Origin: a virus
IMG/VR virus record: IMGVR_UViG_3300032242_001235
Location: 1-64,000 of that record
Length of the DNA: 64,000 nt
Strand: one strand, 5' to 3'
Shown: positions 38,468 through 47,133 of the stretch, in pieces
How positions within the stretch are numbered: position 1 is the stretch's first letter
How the letters are laid out: each line of letters begins with the position of its first letter
Program-made: the position numbers and the translations under genes
Notes under the pieces: model-generated
Database searches by the model: none
What the model was told of the DNA's origin: nothing
The model's input: only the letters and a program-made list of their open reading frames with translations

Positions 38468-41206
38468 ATGACCATAGCTAGTAATTTATCGTTTTTAGAA
38501 AACGCCGCAGGTGCGATCACTACCGGTACGATAAATGCCCAATATGCGCCCATTACTTTCAGTATTAACAGTTCAGAAGCTGGGCGCTTTGATCTCAACA
38601 ATTATTTGTTGTTGGGCTATACTACAAGTCAAGGCGCATACAGGTTACAAGTAAACGGTAACATGTTGATTAATGGTACTTTATCAGTTACCACTGCATC
38701 CTTTACTAACGTCGTTGGTGTCATCACAACTGCATCTAATATTGCAGGTGGTGCTGCTGGACAAATTGTGTATCAATCAGCCCCTGGACTAACTGCATTC
38801 AGTAGTAGTTTAACATTTTCTGCAGGATCTGGATTGAGTGTTGGCGGCAACATCAACTTTACCGGTAACTTATATCAAAACGGCTCATTGTTTAGTGGTG
38901 GTGGTGGCGGTACTGCATCTGGTACAGGTACTACAACTACATTCGTAATATCTAACATTACCCCTACAAATAGCACAATAACAGGTGCTTTACAAGTTTA
39001 TGGTGGTATGGGTATTGGCGGCGGCATTTATTCAGGTGGTACTGTTACTGCTACTAACCTAGTAACGGCTGGTGTTGGCGGTGGTATTAGTGGTGCAAGT
39101 TATGTTAACTCGTTTAACATGTGGGCAACTGGTACATTAACTGCGACAAACCTTATAGTAGGCGGAAATGCATTTGTTAACGGTATTGCACTTGGATCAT
39201 CAACTGGTACAACCAGCACATATATTATTCAAAATACAACCCCATCAAACAGCACTAACTCAGGTGCATTGCAAGTATGGGGTGGTGCTGGTATTGGATT
39301 AGGGTTAGTTGTTGGCGGTGTCGTCACAGCTACATCTATTGCTACAACTGGTTTAGGCGGTGGTATTAGTGGTGCAAGTTATGTTAATTCGTTTAACATG
39401 CAAGCAACTGGTACAATTACTGCAACAAGCATTGTAGTTACTGGTACTGCTACTAGTACAAGTACATTAACTGGCGCAGTAGTTATTACTGGCGGGGTTG
39501 GTATTGGCGGCAACTTATATGTTGGCGGTAGTATTTTTAGTAGTGGTGGTAGTGTCGGCGCTGGTGGATCCGCTGGTGGAACAACATATACTAACGTCAT
39601 AGCAAACGGATTTGTACAAAGTCCGTATCCTTATATTGCACCTAAGGGTAGATTAAATCACGGCCCTGGAACAGTGGCATTTATTAACACATCAACAACT
39701 GGTAGTAGCCCATGGGGTATTACTACAGATGCATTTGGTAACTTTGCATATGTAGCAAACTACACTGCTGGTACAATTACACAATATGTAATTAATACAT
39801 ATACAGGATTCTTAACAACATCAACATTTGATATTGCTACGGGTACTAACCCTTATGGTATTACTAGTGAGCCAACAGGTAGATTTGTTTATGCAGCCAA
39901 CTATGGTGCATCTACTGTTGGCCAATTCTTTATCAACACATTCACTGGCACCTTAACACAGATTACTACAGCAATTGCTTCTGGTACTAACCCATATGGT
40001 ATTACCAGTGAACCAACTGGCAAATATGTGTATGTAGCAAACTATGGTGCAGCAACAATCAGTCAATATGCTATTAACACCACAACTGGTGCATTGATAT
40101 CAATTGGTACCCCAATTTCTGCTGGTACTAACCCAGTATATCTAGCTGCTGATCCAACAGGTAGATTCTTGTATGCAGCAAACTATGGTTCTGCCAACAT
40201 ATCACAATATGCTATTAGCACAGGTACTGGTATCCTAATATCGTTAGGTACAGCTATTGCAGCCGGTACTAACCCGTTCAGCATTGGAGTTGATCCATCT
40301 GGTAGATTTGTATACGCAGCAAACTATGGTTCTGCTAACATTTCACAATACAGTATTAACCAATTCTCTGGAACATTGACACAGATTACGACAGCAGTGA
40401 GTGTTGGTGCTAACCCAGGTTCTGGAAGTTTGGCAATTGATCCATACGGAAAATATGTATATGTTGGTAACTCTACTATATTATATCAATACAGCATTAA
40501 CCAATACAACGGTGCATTGACACAGGTAGCATCAATTGCAGCGGGTCCAGGTCAGACTGGTATGACTATTGACCCTACTGGTAAATATCTATTCTCTGTC
40601 AACAACACAAACGCAACTGTTGCCCAATACGGATTAAGTAACTTTTCTGTAGGTGGATTAGTAGTTGGATCTGCTCAAGCTTCTACATCAACAACCACAG
40701 GTGCGGTAATTGTACAGGGTGGTATTGGTGTTGGTGGTGCAGTATGGACATCAGCCCTTGGTATTTTTACACCACCCGGAACAGCTAATGCTACAATTGG
40801 CGGTATAAACAACTTGTTCATGTTATTTGGAACAATCAGCGGCGTATACCAAATAACAAGTGGTATTGTATCTACAACTAACATGATAGTTACAGGCTAC
40901 GAAGTAGCAAGTCCATTATATATTGGTGTTGGCGGTACTGCAAGTTATAGTTTAAGTACTACATCTACAAACAATGTATTGTTAGTGGGTTCTACTGGTT
41001 ATACTGCAACATTATTGTTCCCTACATCAAGTTTACAAGATGGTCAAATTGTTAGAGTTGCAGTAAGTGGTAATGCAGTAGCAATTACCGTTAGTAATGT
41101 AACTTTATTGCCAGCATTAAGTGCAACATCAATTGCTGCTGGATCAGCATTTGCATATTCATATCGATTGGCAAACAATACTTGGTACAGGATACAGTTT
41201 GGTTAA
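38468..41206 (+). CDS. Fibre protein with a seven-bladed YVTN-type beta-propeller
   Basis: Encodes 912 residues. The N-terminal part has fibre sequence with about three GGxGxGG units and a duplicated GGGISGASYVNSFNM segment. About residues 413-722 are seven tandem blades of about 43 residues with the pattern NPYGITxxPTGRFVYAANYG followed by a QYxINTxTGxL strand, the signature of YVTN/lactonase-like propellers. A fourth GGxGxGG unit follows, then a C-terminal beta domain of about 110 residues ending TWYRIQFG. Seven blades is the usual closed number. Such propellers normally bind ligands or proteins; enzyme activity cannot be inferred. Likely a receptor-binding fibre. It ends the giant block. 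Confidence 0.85.
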   Translation: MTIASNLSFLENAAGAITTGTINAQYAPITFSINSSEAGRFDLNNYLLLGYTTSQGAYRLQVNGNMLINGTLSVTTASFTNVVGVITTASNIAGGAAGQIVYQSAPGLTAFSSSLTFSAGSGLSVGGNINFTGNLYQNGSLFSGGGGGTASGTGTTTTFVISNITPTNSTITGALQVYGGMGIGGGIYSGGTVTATNLVTAGVGGGISGASYVNSFNMWATGTLTATNLIVGGNAFVNGIALGSSTGTTSTYIIQNTTPSNSTNSGALQVWGGAGIGLGLVVGGVVTATSIATTGLGGGISGASYVNSFNMQATGTITATSIVVTGTATSTSTLTGAVVITGGVGIGGNLYVGGSIFSSGGSVGAGGSAGGTTYTNVIANGFVQSPYPYIAPKGRLNHGPGTVAFINTSTTGSSPWGITTDAFGNFAYVANYTAGTITQYVINTYTGFLTTSTFDIATGTNPYGITSEPTGRFVYAANYGASTVGQFFINTFTGTLTQITTAIASGTNPYGITSEPTGKYVYVANYGAATISQYAINTTTGALISIGTPISAGTNPVYLAADPTGRFLYAANYGSANISQYAISTGTGILISLGTAIAAGTNPFSIGVDPSGRFVYAANYGSANISQYSINQFSGTLTQITTAVSVGANPGSGSLAIDPYGKYVYVGNSTILYQYSINQYNGALTQVASIAAGPGQTGMTIDPTGKYLFSVNNTNATVAQYGLSNFSVGGLVVGSAQASTSTTTGAVIVQGGIGVGGAVWTSALGIFTPPGTANATIGGINNLFMLFGTISGVYQITSGIVSTTNMIVTGYEVASPLYIGVGGTASYSLSTTSTNNVLLVGSTGYTATLLFPTSSLQDGQIVRVAVSGNAVAITVSNVTLLPALSATSIAAGSAFAYSYRLANNTWYRIQFG
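39706..40637 (+). repeat. Seven tandem propeller-blade repeats
   Basis: Seven in-frame repeats of about 130 bases, each encoding a blade with GITxxPTGRFVYAANYG-like sequence. Blades 2 to 5 are most alike, while blades 6 and 7 lose part of the ANYG loop (YVGNST, SVNNTN). Confidence 0.85.
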
Positions 41207-41234
41207 TTTTTTTAACTGGTGGCTCATTGCCTTT

Positions 41235-41242
41235 ATTAAATA
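41235..41242 (+). promoter_or_regulatory. Late promoter-like ATTAAATA, five bases before ATG
   Basis: TAAATA at 41237-41242 is followed by TGGGT and the ATG at 41248. T4 geometry puts the start on the A of this ATG. It decides the start of the oxygenase gene. Confidence 0.6.
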
Positions 41243-41247
41243 TGGGT

Positions 41248-41859
41248 ATGAAACAACTTTTAGATCAACCGATAGTCCTGCACAATGTTATTAGTGCCGA
41301 ATACCAATCACACATACGACATAATTTTATGGGCGAGGGCATATGTCCGTGGTATTACACTACAGAAAGTACCCAAGAGGGTGATGTATTTGAAACAACC
41401 AGTGTGTTATTTCACTTAATGTTTTTCTCCCTACAAGGCGGACAAAAAAGTAACTTTTTTGATTTAGTTAGGCCCCTGATGTGGGAGGCAATTGAAAAGG
41501 CTGGATTACCATTTCATGAATTTTTACAAGTTCGAGCAATAAGTCAATTTCCGTTTAATACTGCTCGAACTCATAATAAAGTTCATACTGATTTGCCCAT
41601 GCTTCAAGAGCCATATGCTACCGCAGTGTATTACATTAACGGGGATGATCAAGGAATTGACGGCGATACAGTAATTTTTAATGAAACTGCCTTAGATATA
41701 CCAGAAGATCAAGTAGTTTCTAAATATAAATCATTTACGGAAAAGATGAGAGTGTCCCCTAAACAAGGATCAGTAGTGATATTTCCGGGACATCAATATC
41801 ATTCAAGTACATTGCCAACTAAAACGGCACGGGCAGTGTTAAATTTCTCTTGGAGATAA
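41248..41859 (+). CDS. 2OG-Fe(II) oxygenase (prolyl 4-hydroxylase-like)
   Basis: Encodes 203 residues from ATG 41248. The frame is open further upstream into the previous gene, but the TAAATA-N5-ATG arrangement marks this start. The catalytic set is visible: H113-x-D115 in KVHTDLPM, distal H185 in GHQYHSSTLP, and R195 ten residues later for 2-oxoglutarate, within VVIFPGHQYH ... RAVLNFSW. The enzyme is predicted to hydroxylate a protein or small-molecule substrate using Fe(II), O2 and 2-oxoglutarate. A second oxygenase and a cupin lie within 3 kb. The substrate is unknown; modification of fibre proteins encoded next to it is a guess. Confidence 0.82.
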   Translation: MKQLLDQPIVLHNVISAEYQSHIRHNFMGEGICPWYYTTESTQEGDVFETTSVLFHLMFFSLQGGQKSNFFDLVRPLMWEAIEKAGLPFHEFLQVRAISQFPFNTARTHNKVHTDLPMLQEPYATAVYYINGDDQGIDGDTVIFNETALDIPEDQVVSKYKSFTEKMRVSPKQGSVVIFPGHQYHSSTLPTKTARAVLNFSWR

Positions 41860-41872
41860 CGATATCGTTGCC

Positions 41873-41880
41873 AATAAATA
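41873..41880 (+). promoter_or_regulatory. Late promoter-like AATAAATA
   Basis: Predicted start near 41886. The leader carries AAGGA (41895-41899) before the ATG at 41906. Confidence 0.65.
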
Positions 41881-41905
41881 TACAAACAATTAACAAGGAT
41901 TTTTT

Positions 41906-42874
<969 letters not shown>

Positions 42875-42875
42875 T

Positions 42876-43457
42876 ATGAATTATAAAGTTGAAAGTTGGT
42901 TTCCAAGACCTATATACTATGCAGATGATATTTGCCAAGAGCATTTGGGTGATTTTGAGATTGCTGTAAAAGACGCAATTAAAGATGAAGGCACAAAAAG
43001 AAATCCATTTCTAGGTGTGAATAGTTCACATAAGACTGTGTCTGAACTTCATAAACTACCTGCACTGGCTCCTTTAGCTTCTAGTATATTGGACCATGCT
43101 ATGAATTTCTGTTTAATAATAGGGTATGATCCAGAGACCGCATTTTCATTCAACATAATAAACATGTGGGTTAATATTAGTGATCAACACGATTACAATT
43201 TCCCACATACCCACCCTGGATCTGTAATTTCAGGTGCGTTTTATATTAAGGCAACACCTGAAAATATAATTACTTTTTATGATAAATATGAAACACTAAC
43301 ATTACCTCTTGGCCAAGATACAATGTATTCGATGTCGCACACATCATATGATTGTTTACCTGGTCGGCTGTTATTGTTTAAAAGTGATTTTGTTCACGGG
43401 AATGTTCCGCAAAAACTTCCTGGAGAAAAAATAGTAATAAGTTTTAATATAGGTTAA
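42876..43457 (+). CDS. 2OG-Fe(II) oxygenase, TIGR02466-like
   Basis: Encodes 193 residues, starting two bases after the preceding stop. The pattern NFPHTHPGSVISGAFYIK (H111, H113) and LLLFKSDFVHGNVPQKLPGE (H174), followed by KIVISFN, matches the putative 2OG-Fe(II) oxygenase family often found in aquatic phages next to tail genes. K185 occupies the place where many members have arginine for 2-oxoglutarate. The N-terminal WFPRPIYYADD is also typical. The family's substrate is not known to me. Translation is probably coupled to the glycine-rich adhesin gene, which hints at a role in fibre modification or tail assembly. Confidence 0.75.
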   Translation: MNYKVESWFPRPIYYADDICQEHLGDFEIAVKDAIKDEGTKRNPFLGVNSSHKTVSELHKLPALAPLASSILDHAMNFCLIIGYDPETAFSFNIINMWVNISDQHDYNFPHTHPGSVISGAFYIKATPENIITFYDKYETLTLPLGQDTMYSMSHTSYDCLPGRLLLFKSDFVHGNVPQKLPGEKIVISFNIG

Positions 43458-43462
43458 TTATC

Positions 43463-43990
43463 ATGACACATTTTGCTCAAATTGATGAAAACAATGTAGT
43501 ACTTCAAGTCATTGTTGCTGATCAAGAATTTATAGATTCTGGTTCAGTGGGCGATCCATCAAAATGGTTACAATGCTCTCCTGATGGATCTATTAGAGGA
43601 TATATGCCTGGACCAACATGGGTATATCATCCAGAAGTGGATCAATTTAGATCACCAAAACCAGCACATCTGCCTAGTTGGGTATGGAATAATTTGAAAT
43701 GGCCTTACGGTAATTGGGAACCACCAATTCAACATCCTGCATTCCGAGGAATTGGAGTACCACCTGTATTCGGTGAAGAATATAATTGGGATGAAGAAAA
43801 TGTACAGTGGGTCAAAATAGTACGCCCAAAACCATATCCTACTGATGGTGCATGTTATGAGTGGGTTGAATCTGAACAAGATTGGGTCAAGCATGGTGAT
43901 CCTCGTCCTGAACATCCAATGGATGGTAAGATTTATAAGTTTAATAACGAAACACAGGAATGGGTATTTTTTGCCGATCCAAATCCTTAA
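43463..43990 (+). CDS. Fibre-accessory type protein with WxW repeats
   Basis: Encodes 175 residues. It begins MTHFAQIDENNVVLQVIVAD, an opening I recall from small proteins beside tail-fibre genes in many aquatic phages. The C-terminal half has three imperfect repeats of about 25 residues, each of the form YxWDEENxQWV (YNWDEENVQWV, YEWVESEQDWV, YKFNNETQEWV), separated by proline-rich PKPYPTDG/PRPEHPMDG linkers. It lies six bases after the oxygenase stop, in the same unit. It may be a fibre-assembly or virion component. Evidence for the function is weak; evidence that the gene is real is good. Confidence 0.65.
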   Translation: MTHFAQIDENNVVLQVIVADQEFIDSGSVGDPSKWLQCSPDGSIRGYMPGPTWVYHPEVDQFRSPKPAHLPSWVWNNLKWPYGNWEPPIQHPAFRGIGVPPVFGEEYNWDEENVQWVKIVRPKPYPTDGACYEWVESEQDWVKHGDPRPEHPMDGKIYKFNNETQEWVFFADPNP

Positions 43991-44008
43991 TAGTGACAAC
44001 TAACCTGC

Positions 44009-44016
44009 AATAAATA
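44009..44016 (+). promoter_or_regulatory. Late promoter-like AATAAATA, five bases before ATG
   Basis: TAAATA at 44011-44016 is followed by TATGC and the ATG at 44022. The predicted start coincides with the A of the ATG. No Shine-Dalgarno is visible. Confidence 0.65.
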
Positions 44017-44021
44017 TATGC

Positions 44022-44219
44022 ATGTTAAACAAGGCTGAAGTTATTATTAATGATGATAAGGTATTTGTCTCACAATACAATATCGAATTGATGGAACCAG
44101 ATGGGACTAGTCAAATAGTCCCAGCCACATTGAGCTGGGTTTCAAAAACTCCATCATTTGACGAAAATGTATTTCGTAAGCAACAGTTTAACAGAATACC
44201 GGTAACTGTTTTCAAATGA
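44022..44219 (+). CDS. Small hypothetical protein
   Basis: Encodes 65 residues (MLNKAEVIINDDKVFV ... IPVTVFK). No family is recognised. The sequence alternates short predicted strands and is soluble. The late promoter five bases upstream and the ATGA overlap with the next gene support it as real. It leads a three-gene unit with the cupin and the 254-residue protein. Confidence 0.6.
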   Translation: MLNKAEVIINDDKVFVSQYNIELMEPDGTSQIVPATLSWVSKTPSFDENVFRKQQFNRIPVTVFK

Positions 44220-44569
44220 AAGAACCTGAAATCCAAATTGGTTGTGTTAGCAACATTTATATCCGCATGATGAACTTTAAAAATGCAGGCGATGTTGAAC
44301 ACGGGCACACGCATGAATTTGATCACACTAGTTTTTTAACTAGAGGCAGTGTTCGACTTACTGTCGATGGTATTGTCAAAGAATTCACCGCGCCACATAT
44401 GATTCTAATTGCAAAAAATAAAGAACATGAAGTGGTTGCACTAGAAGATGACACAATTGTATGCTGTATTCATGGCTTACGAGATAATGATAGTGGCGAT
44501 ATTTTAGACCCTGATCAAATACCTTACGACGAGAATCCTAAACTGCTTAATCATCGGTTAGATTTGTAA
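44216..44569 (+). CDS. Cupin-fold protein
   Basis: Encodes 117 residues with an ATGA overlap on the previous gene. Cupin motif 1 is visible as EHGHTHEFDHTSFLTRG (H31, H33, with E34 or H37 as third ligand). Motif 2 is reduced to PHMILIAKNKEHEVVAL with H71. This is a single-domain metal-binding beta-barrel. It could be an isomerase, dioxygenase or sugar-modifying enzyme; the sequence does not decide. Its company, two 2OG oxygenases of the same double-stranded beta-helix superfold, suggests a small-molecule or glycan modification set. The next start codon overlaps its stop (TAATG). Confidence 0.72.
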   Translation: MKEPEIQIGCVSNIYIRMMNFKNAGDVEHGHTHEFDHTSFLTRGSVRLTVDGIVKEFTAPHMILIAKNKEHEVVALEDDTIVCCIHGLRDNDSGDILDPDQIPYDENPKLLNHRLDL

Positions 44570-45333
44570 TGTTTTTCTTTTTTAAACCAACAACTATTGT
44601 AGTTGATGCGTTTACATCCAATGATGCAGCCCACGACTATTACCCAATAGCAAAGTCAAATCGACATGTTCCTAACTGGTGGAAAGCACTGCCTGCAACA
44701 CTCGACGACCCTGTACATAGATTAGTCAAACGCGGTACTGTTAAACGGTGTCAAGGATTTGTTGATTTATATTCTAACAGTTTCTCTATACCTTTATGGT
44801 CTGATATATCCATAGAAATGGAACTGATAGCAGATCAAAAGATTTGGAGATATAAATTTGCAGATAAAAAAAGTTGGCTAGACTCACATGATCAACAACA
44901 ATACAATGGCATTGTAGATTATTCTAAGTATCAACAATTAAAGTTTAATCCACCTTGGTTCTTAGAAGAAAAATCTGGTGTAAAATTTATGATGAGCCAG
45001 CATACATGGAATATTGTTGAAGAATCAAGTAACTTCACAGTACTACCTGGTATTATAGATTTTAAATATCAATCATCAGTCAACATAAGTACCATGGTAA
45101 GATACCCTGAGGTAGGCTTGCTATCAATGATGTTTGAAGCAGGTACTCCGCTAGTACACTTGACTCCGCTAACTGACAAGCGGGTTGAAATTAAAACTCA
45201 TTTAATTAGTGCTACAGAGTTTGAAAGAAAACATCCTATGACTAAGTTTGTGGACAATTATAAAGAACGCAAAACTAGGATAGATGAACAAGAATCTAAA
45301 TGCCCGTTTACAAAATGGCGCAATAGTTTATAA
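44569..45333 (+). CDS. Conserved phage protein of unknown function
   Basis: Encodes 254 residues. Visible features are VPNWWKALPATLDDP near residue 35, RCQGFVDLYSNSFSIPLWSD near 60-80, and FNPPWFLEEKSGVKFMMSQH around 125-145. I recall a family with this WWKxLP ... CxGFxDYxxxxxxxPxWSD layout in T4-like cyanophages and pelagiphages, usually near tail fibre and oxygenase genes, without known function. The start overlaps the cupin stop by one base. Its stop overlaps the convergent Nudix gene by six bases, with no terminator between them. Confidence 0.65.
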   Translation: MFFFFKPTTIVVDAFTSNDAAHDYYPIAKSNRHVPNWWKALPATLDDPVHRLVKRGTVKRCQGFVDLYSNSFSIPLWSDISIEMELIADQKIWRYKFADKKSWLDSHDQQQYNGIVDYSKYQQLKFNPPWFLEEKSGVKFMMSQHTWNIVEESSNFTVLPGIIDFKYQSSVNISTMVRYPEVGLLSMMFEAGTPLVHLTPLTDKRVEIKTHLISATEFERKHPMTKFVDNYKERKTRIDEQESKCPFTKWRNSL

Positions 45334-45768
45334 TAAGTCTATCAACAATTCTAGTTTGGCTCTGACTGCCTTATTACCAAAACTGTTCTTAACACCTTGA
45401 TGTAATGGCTTTGGCCAAGCGTCAAATGCACACCATGCATAACCAGAATGTTCGTTGTTTAGAGTAGGGATAAATTCTTTATCAACTAACAATACATATG
45501 TGTTGTATTGAAAGTTTTGGTCATTACTGGTGAATAATTCTAAAGGAATTATCTTTTTAATTGGCGGACACTTGCCAACTTCTTCTGAAATTTCTCTATG
45601 TAATGCATCAACTACAGTTAAGTCAGTAGGTTCTTTTTTCCCACCAACCAGTCCCCAAGTTCCAGCAGTCTTGCCCTGTGTCCTATGAAGTAATAAAAAT
45701 CTTCTAGTATCTTTAGATAAGAATATTCCGCCACTACAGACGATTTGATTTAAAGTACTAGTCTCCAT
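45328..45768 (-). CDS. Nudix hydrolase
   Basis: Encodes 146 residues. The Nudix core is visible as GGKKEPTDLTVVDALHREIS followed by EEVG (R58, E59, E62, E63, G65). The catalytic REIxEEVG part is intact, but the first glutamate of the classical GX5E is absent and one residue is inserted. Nudix enzymes hydrolyse nucleoside diphosphates linked to other groups, including nucleotide-sugars, mutagenic NTPs and RNA 5' ends. Phage members include T4 NudE. It is last in the gp14-gp15-Nudix unit and overlaps gp15 by 19 bases, so it should be expressed late. The substrate cannot be told. Confidence 0.82.
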   Translation of the reverse strand: METSTLNQIVCSGGIFLSKDTRRFLLLHRTQGKTAGTWGLVGGKKEPTDLTVVDALHREISEEVGKCPPIKKIIPLELFTSNDQNFQYNTYVLLVDKEFIPTLNNEHSGYAWCAFDAWPKPLHQGVKNSFGNKAVRAKLELLIDLL

Positions 45769-47132
45769 AATTCAGGTATGTAAATTCCTTCGAAGCTCTT
45801 GCTCCAAGATCCGGATTCCCATTTGTATTGTATTCCGGTGTATGAATTAGTTATGTAAATGATGTCATTGGAGATAGTACTATTGAATATTACATGCCAT
45901 TCGGTACCATTCCATTCAATTATATCATTAGCATTGGCTTGGAAATCAGAGTTGTCACTGTTCTGCCAAGCAACTGGACCAACAAACCCTTCTTGACCAA
46001 ACTCAGCTGTATCATTAATGCCTTCTAATATCAAGTATCTTGTACCTGCCGCAACATTACTAGGTGAATATGTTTCAGGATTTATAATTGCATCAACAGT
46101 ACCACGCCCATTCACATTATAAGAACTTGTAATAATAGTATTACTAGGAACAGTATCCCTATCAAAGTTCAACAACATTTTAGTATCATCATTAGGGTCT
46201 AATGATATATAGGCAATAATTTCATTCCCATCAGAAGTGGTTAAAAATATCTTAGTCAACCCTGCACGGAATTGTCCTGGATATAAATCTAATAAACTAA
46301 ACCAACTTGCTGTACCACTAGGTATTGTGGTATCATCAATGCCAGATGCTGAATGATTTTTTAATAAACTTGCAACATTGTCTAACACCATTAATTCAAA
46401 ATTACCAGGTGTAACAACAGTTTTAAACAACGGTTGATCATATCCTAAATCAATTGAGTCTGTAGGATTAACAAATGCACTTGCTATAATTTTAGTAATA
46501 ATACCCAATCGTTTAACCTTAGCGGGTGGGGTGATCCATATAGGTGTAGAAAATGTTAAGTTACCAATGTCAATATTCTGTTCAGCACCTTGTGGAATCT
46601 GTCGATTGGTCCAATTAATATCATCTAATTGCAATACAGTCAAACTGGTCCAGTCTAGATAGTTGTCAGTTGTTTGTAATTCCAAACTAGGATTAAACAA
46701 ATACGCCAACTGTTCTATAATTTGTAACTTTTGATCAGAATTGGTAGTCCAGATATCAGCCGAGAATGTTAATTTATACGGCGCTGGCATAATGCGTTCT
46801 ACCGTGTAACCTTGCCCCTGGGCGTATGTGTATTGTTGAGTATCTTCGTTGTACTCGCGCTCGCGTATTTGCACCTTGCTAACAAAAGTAGGATCCTGTA
46901 ATCTTGTCTGCTCGTACTTTAGACCTTTAATGTAACACGCAATAAATGGTGCTGATGGTACAGTGTTCTCTGAGTTTTTCTTTAGTACGCTAGCTGCCTG
47001 TCTACTAGGATCACCGTACATCACTGGTATCTGAATAATTTTTCCAGTACCATCTTTGTAACTAAAGTTACTCATAACTCGCATGTATTGTGTCAAATAT
47101 CTGCGTATTTGACCATCGTAGAACCAATCCAT
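45750..47132 (-). CDS. 15: Tail sheath terminator and completion protein gp15
   Basis: Encodes 460 residues. The first 215 match the T4 gp15 outline: FYDGQIRRYLTQYMRVMSNF corresponds to the T4 FYNSSFRRYATLMGDLFSNI region, followed by IQIPVMYGDPSR, MPAPYKLTFSADIWTTNSDQ with KLQIIEQLAYLFNPSLEL, and a TFSTPIWITPP segment. T4 gp15 (about 272 residues) caps the tail tube and sheath and binds the neck. Here a C-terminal extension of about 190 residues ends in tryptophan modules (IIEWNGTEWHVIFN, YKWESGSWSKSF) like those in the sheath and gp14. It starts just after gp14 in the same minus-strand unit. Confidence 0.85.
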   Translation of the reverse strand: MDWFYDGQIRRYLTQYMRVMSNFSYKDGTGKIIQIPVMYGDPSRQAASVLKKNSENTVPSAPFIACYIKGLKYEQTRLQDPTFVSKVQIREREYNEDTQQYTYAQGQGYTVERIMPAPYKLTFSADIWTTNSDQKLQIIEQLAYLFNPSLELQTTDNYLDWTSLTVLQLDDINWTNRQIPQGAEQNIDIGNLTFSTPIWITPPAKVKRLGIITKIIASAFVNPTDSIDLGYDQPLFKTVVTPGNFELMVLDNVASLLKNHSASGIDDTTIPSGTASWFSLLDLYPGQFRAGLTKIFLTTSDGNEIIAYISLDPNDDTKMLLNFDRDTVPSNTIITSSYNVNGRGTVDAIINPETYSPSNVAAGTRYLILEGINDTAEFGQEGFVGPVAWQNSDNSDFQANANDIIEWNGTEWHVIFNSTISNDIIYITNSYTGIQYKWESGSWSKSFEGIYIPELWRLVL

Positions 47133-47133
47133 T

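Noticed and set aside
41182-41247. Upstream extension of the prolyl-hydroxylase-like gene into the fibre gene
   Set aside because: It would overlap the fibre coding end by 25 bases. The TAAATA-N5-ATG arrangement points to ATG 41248, where the enzyme domain begins.
41858-41869. Perfect palindrome AACGATATCGTT
   Set aside because: It is a 12-bp palindrome over a stop codon without a loop or T run. It is too short to be called an operator or terminator.
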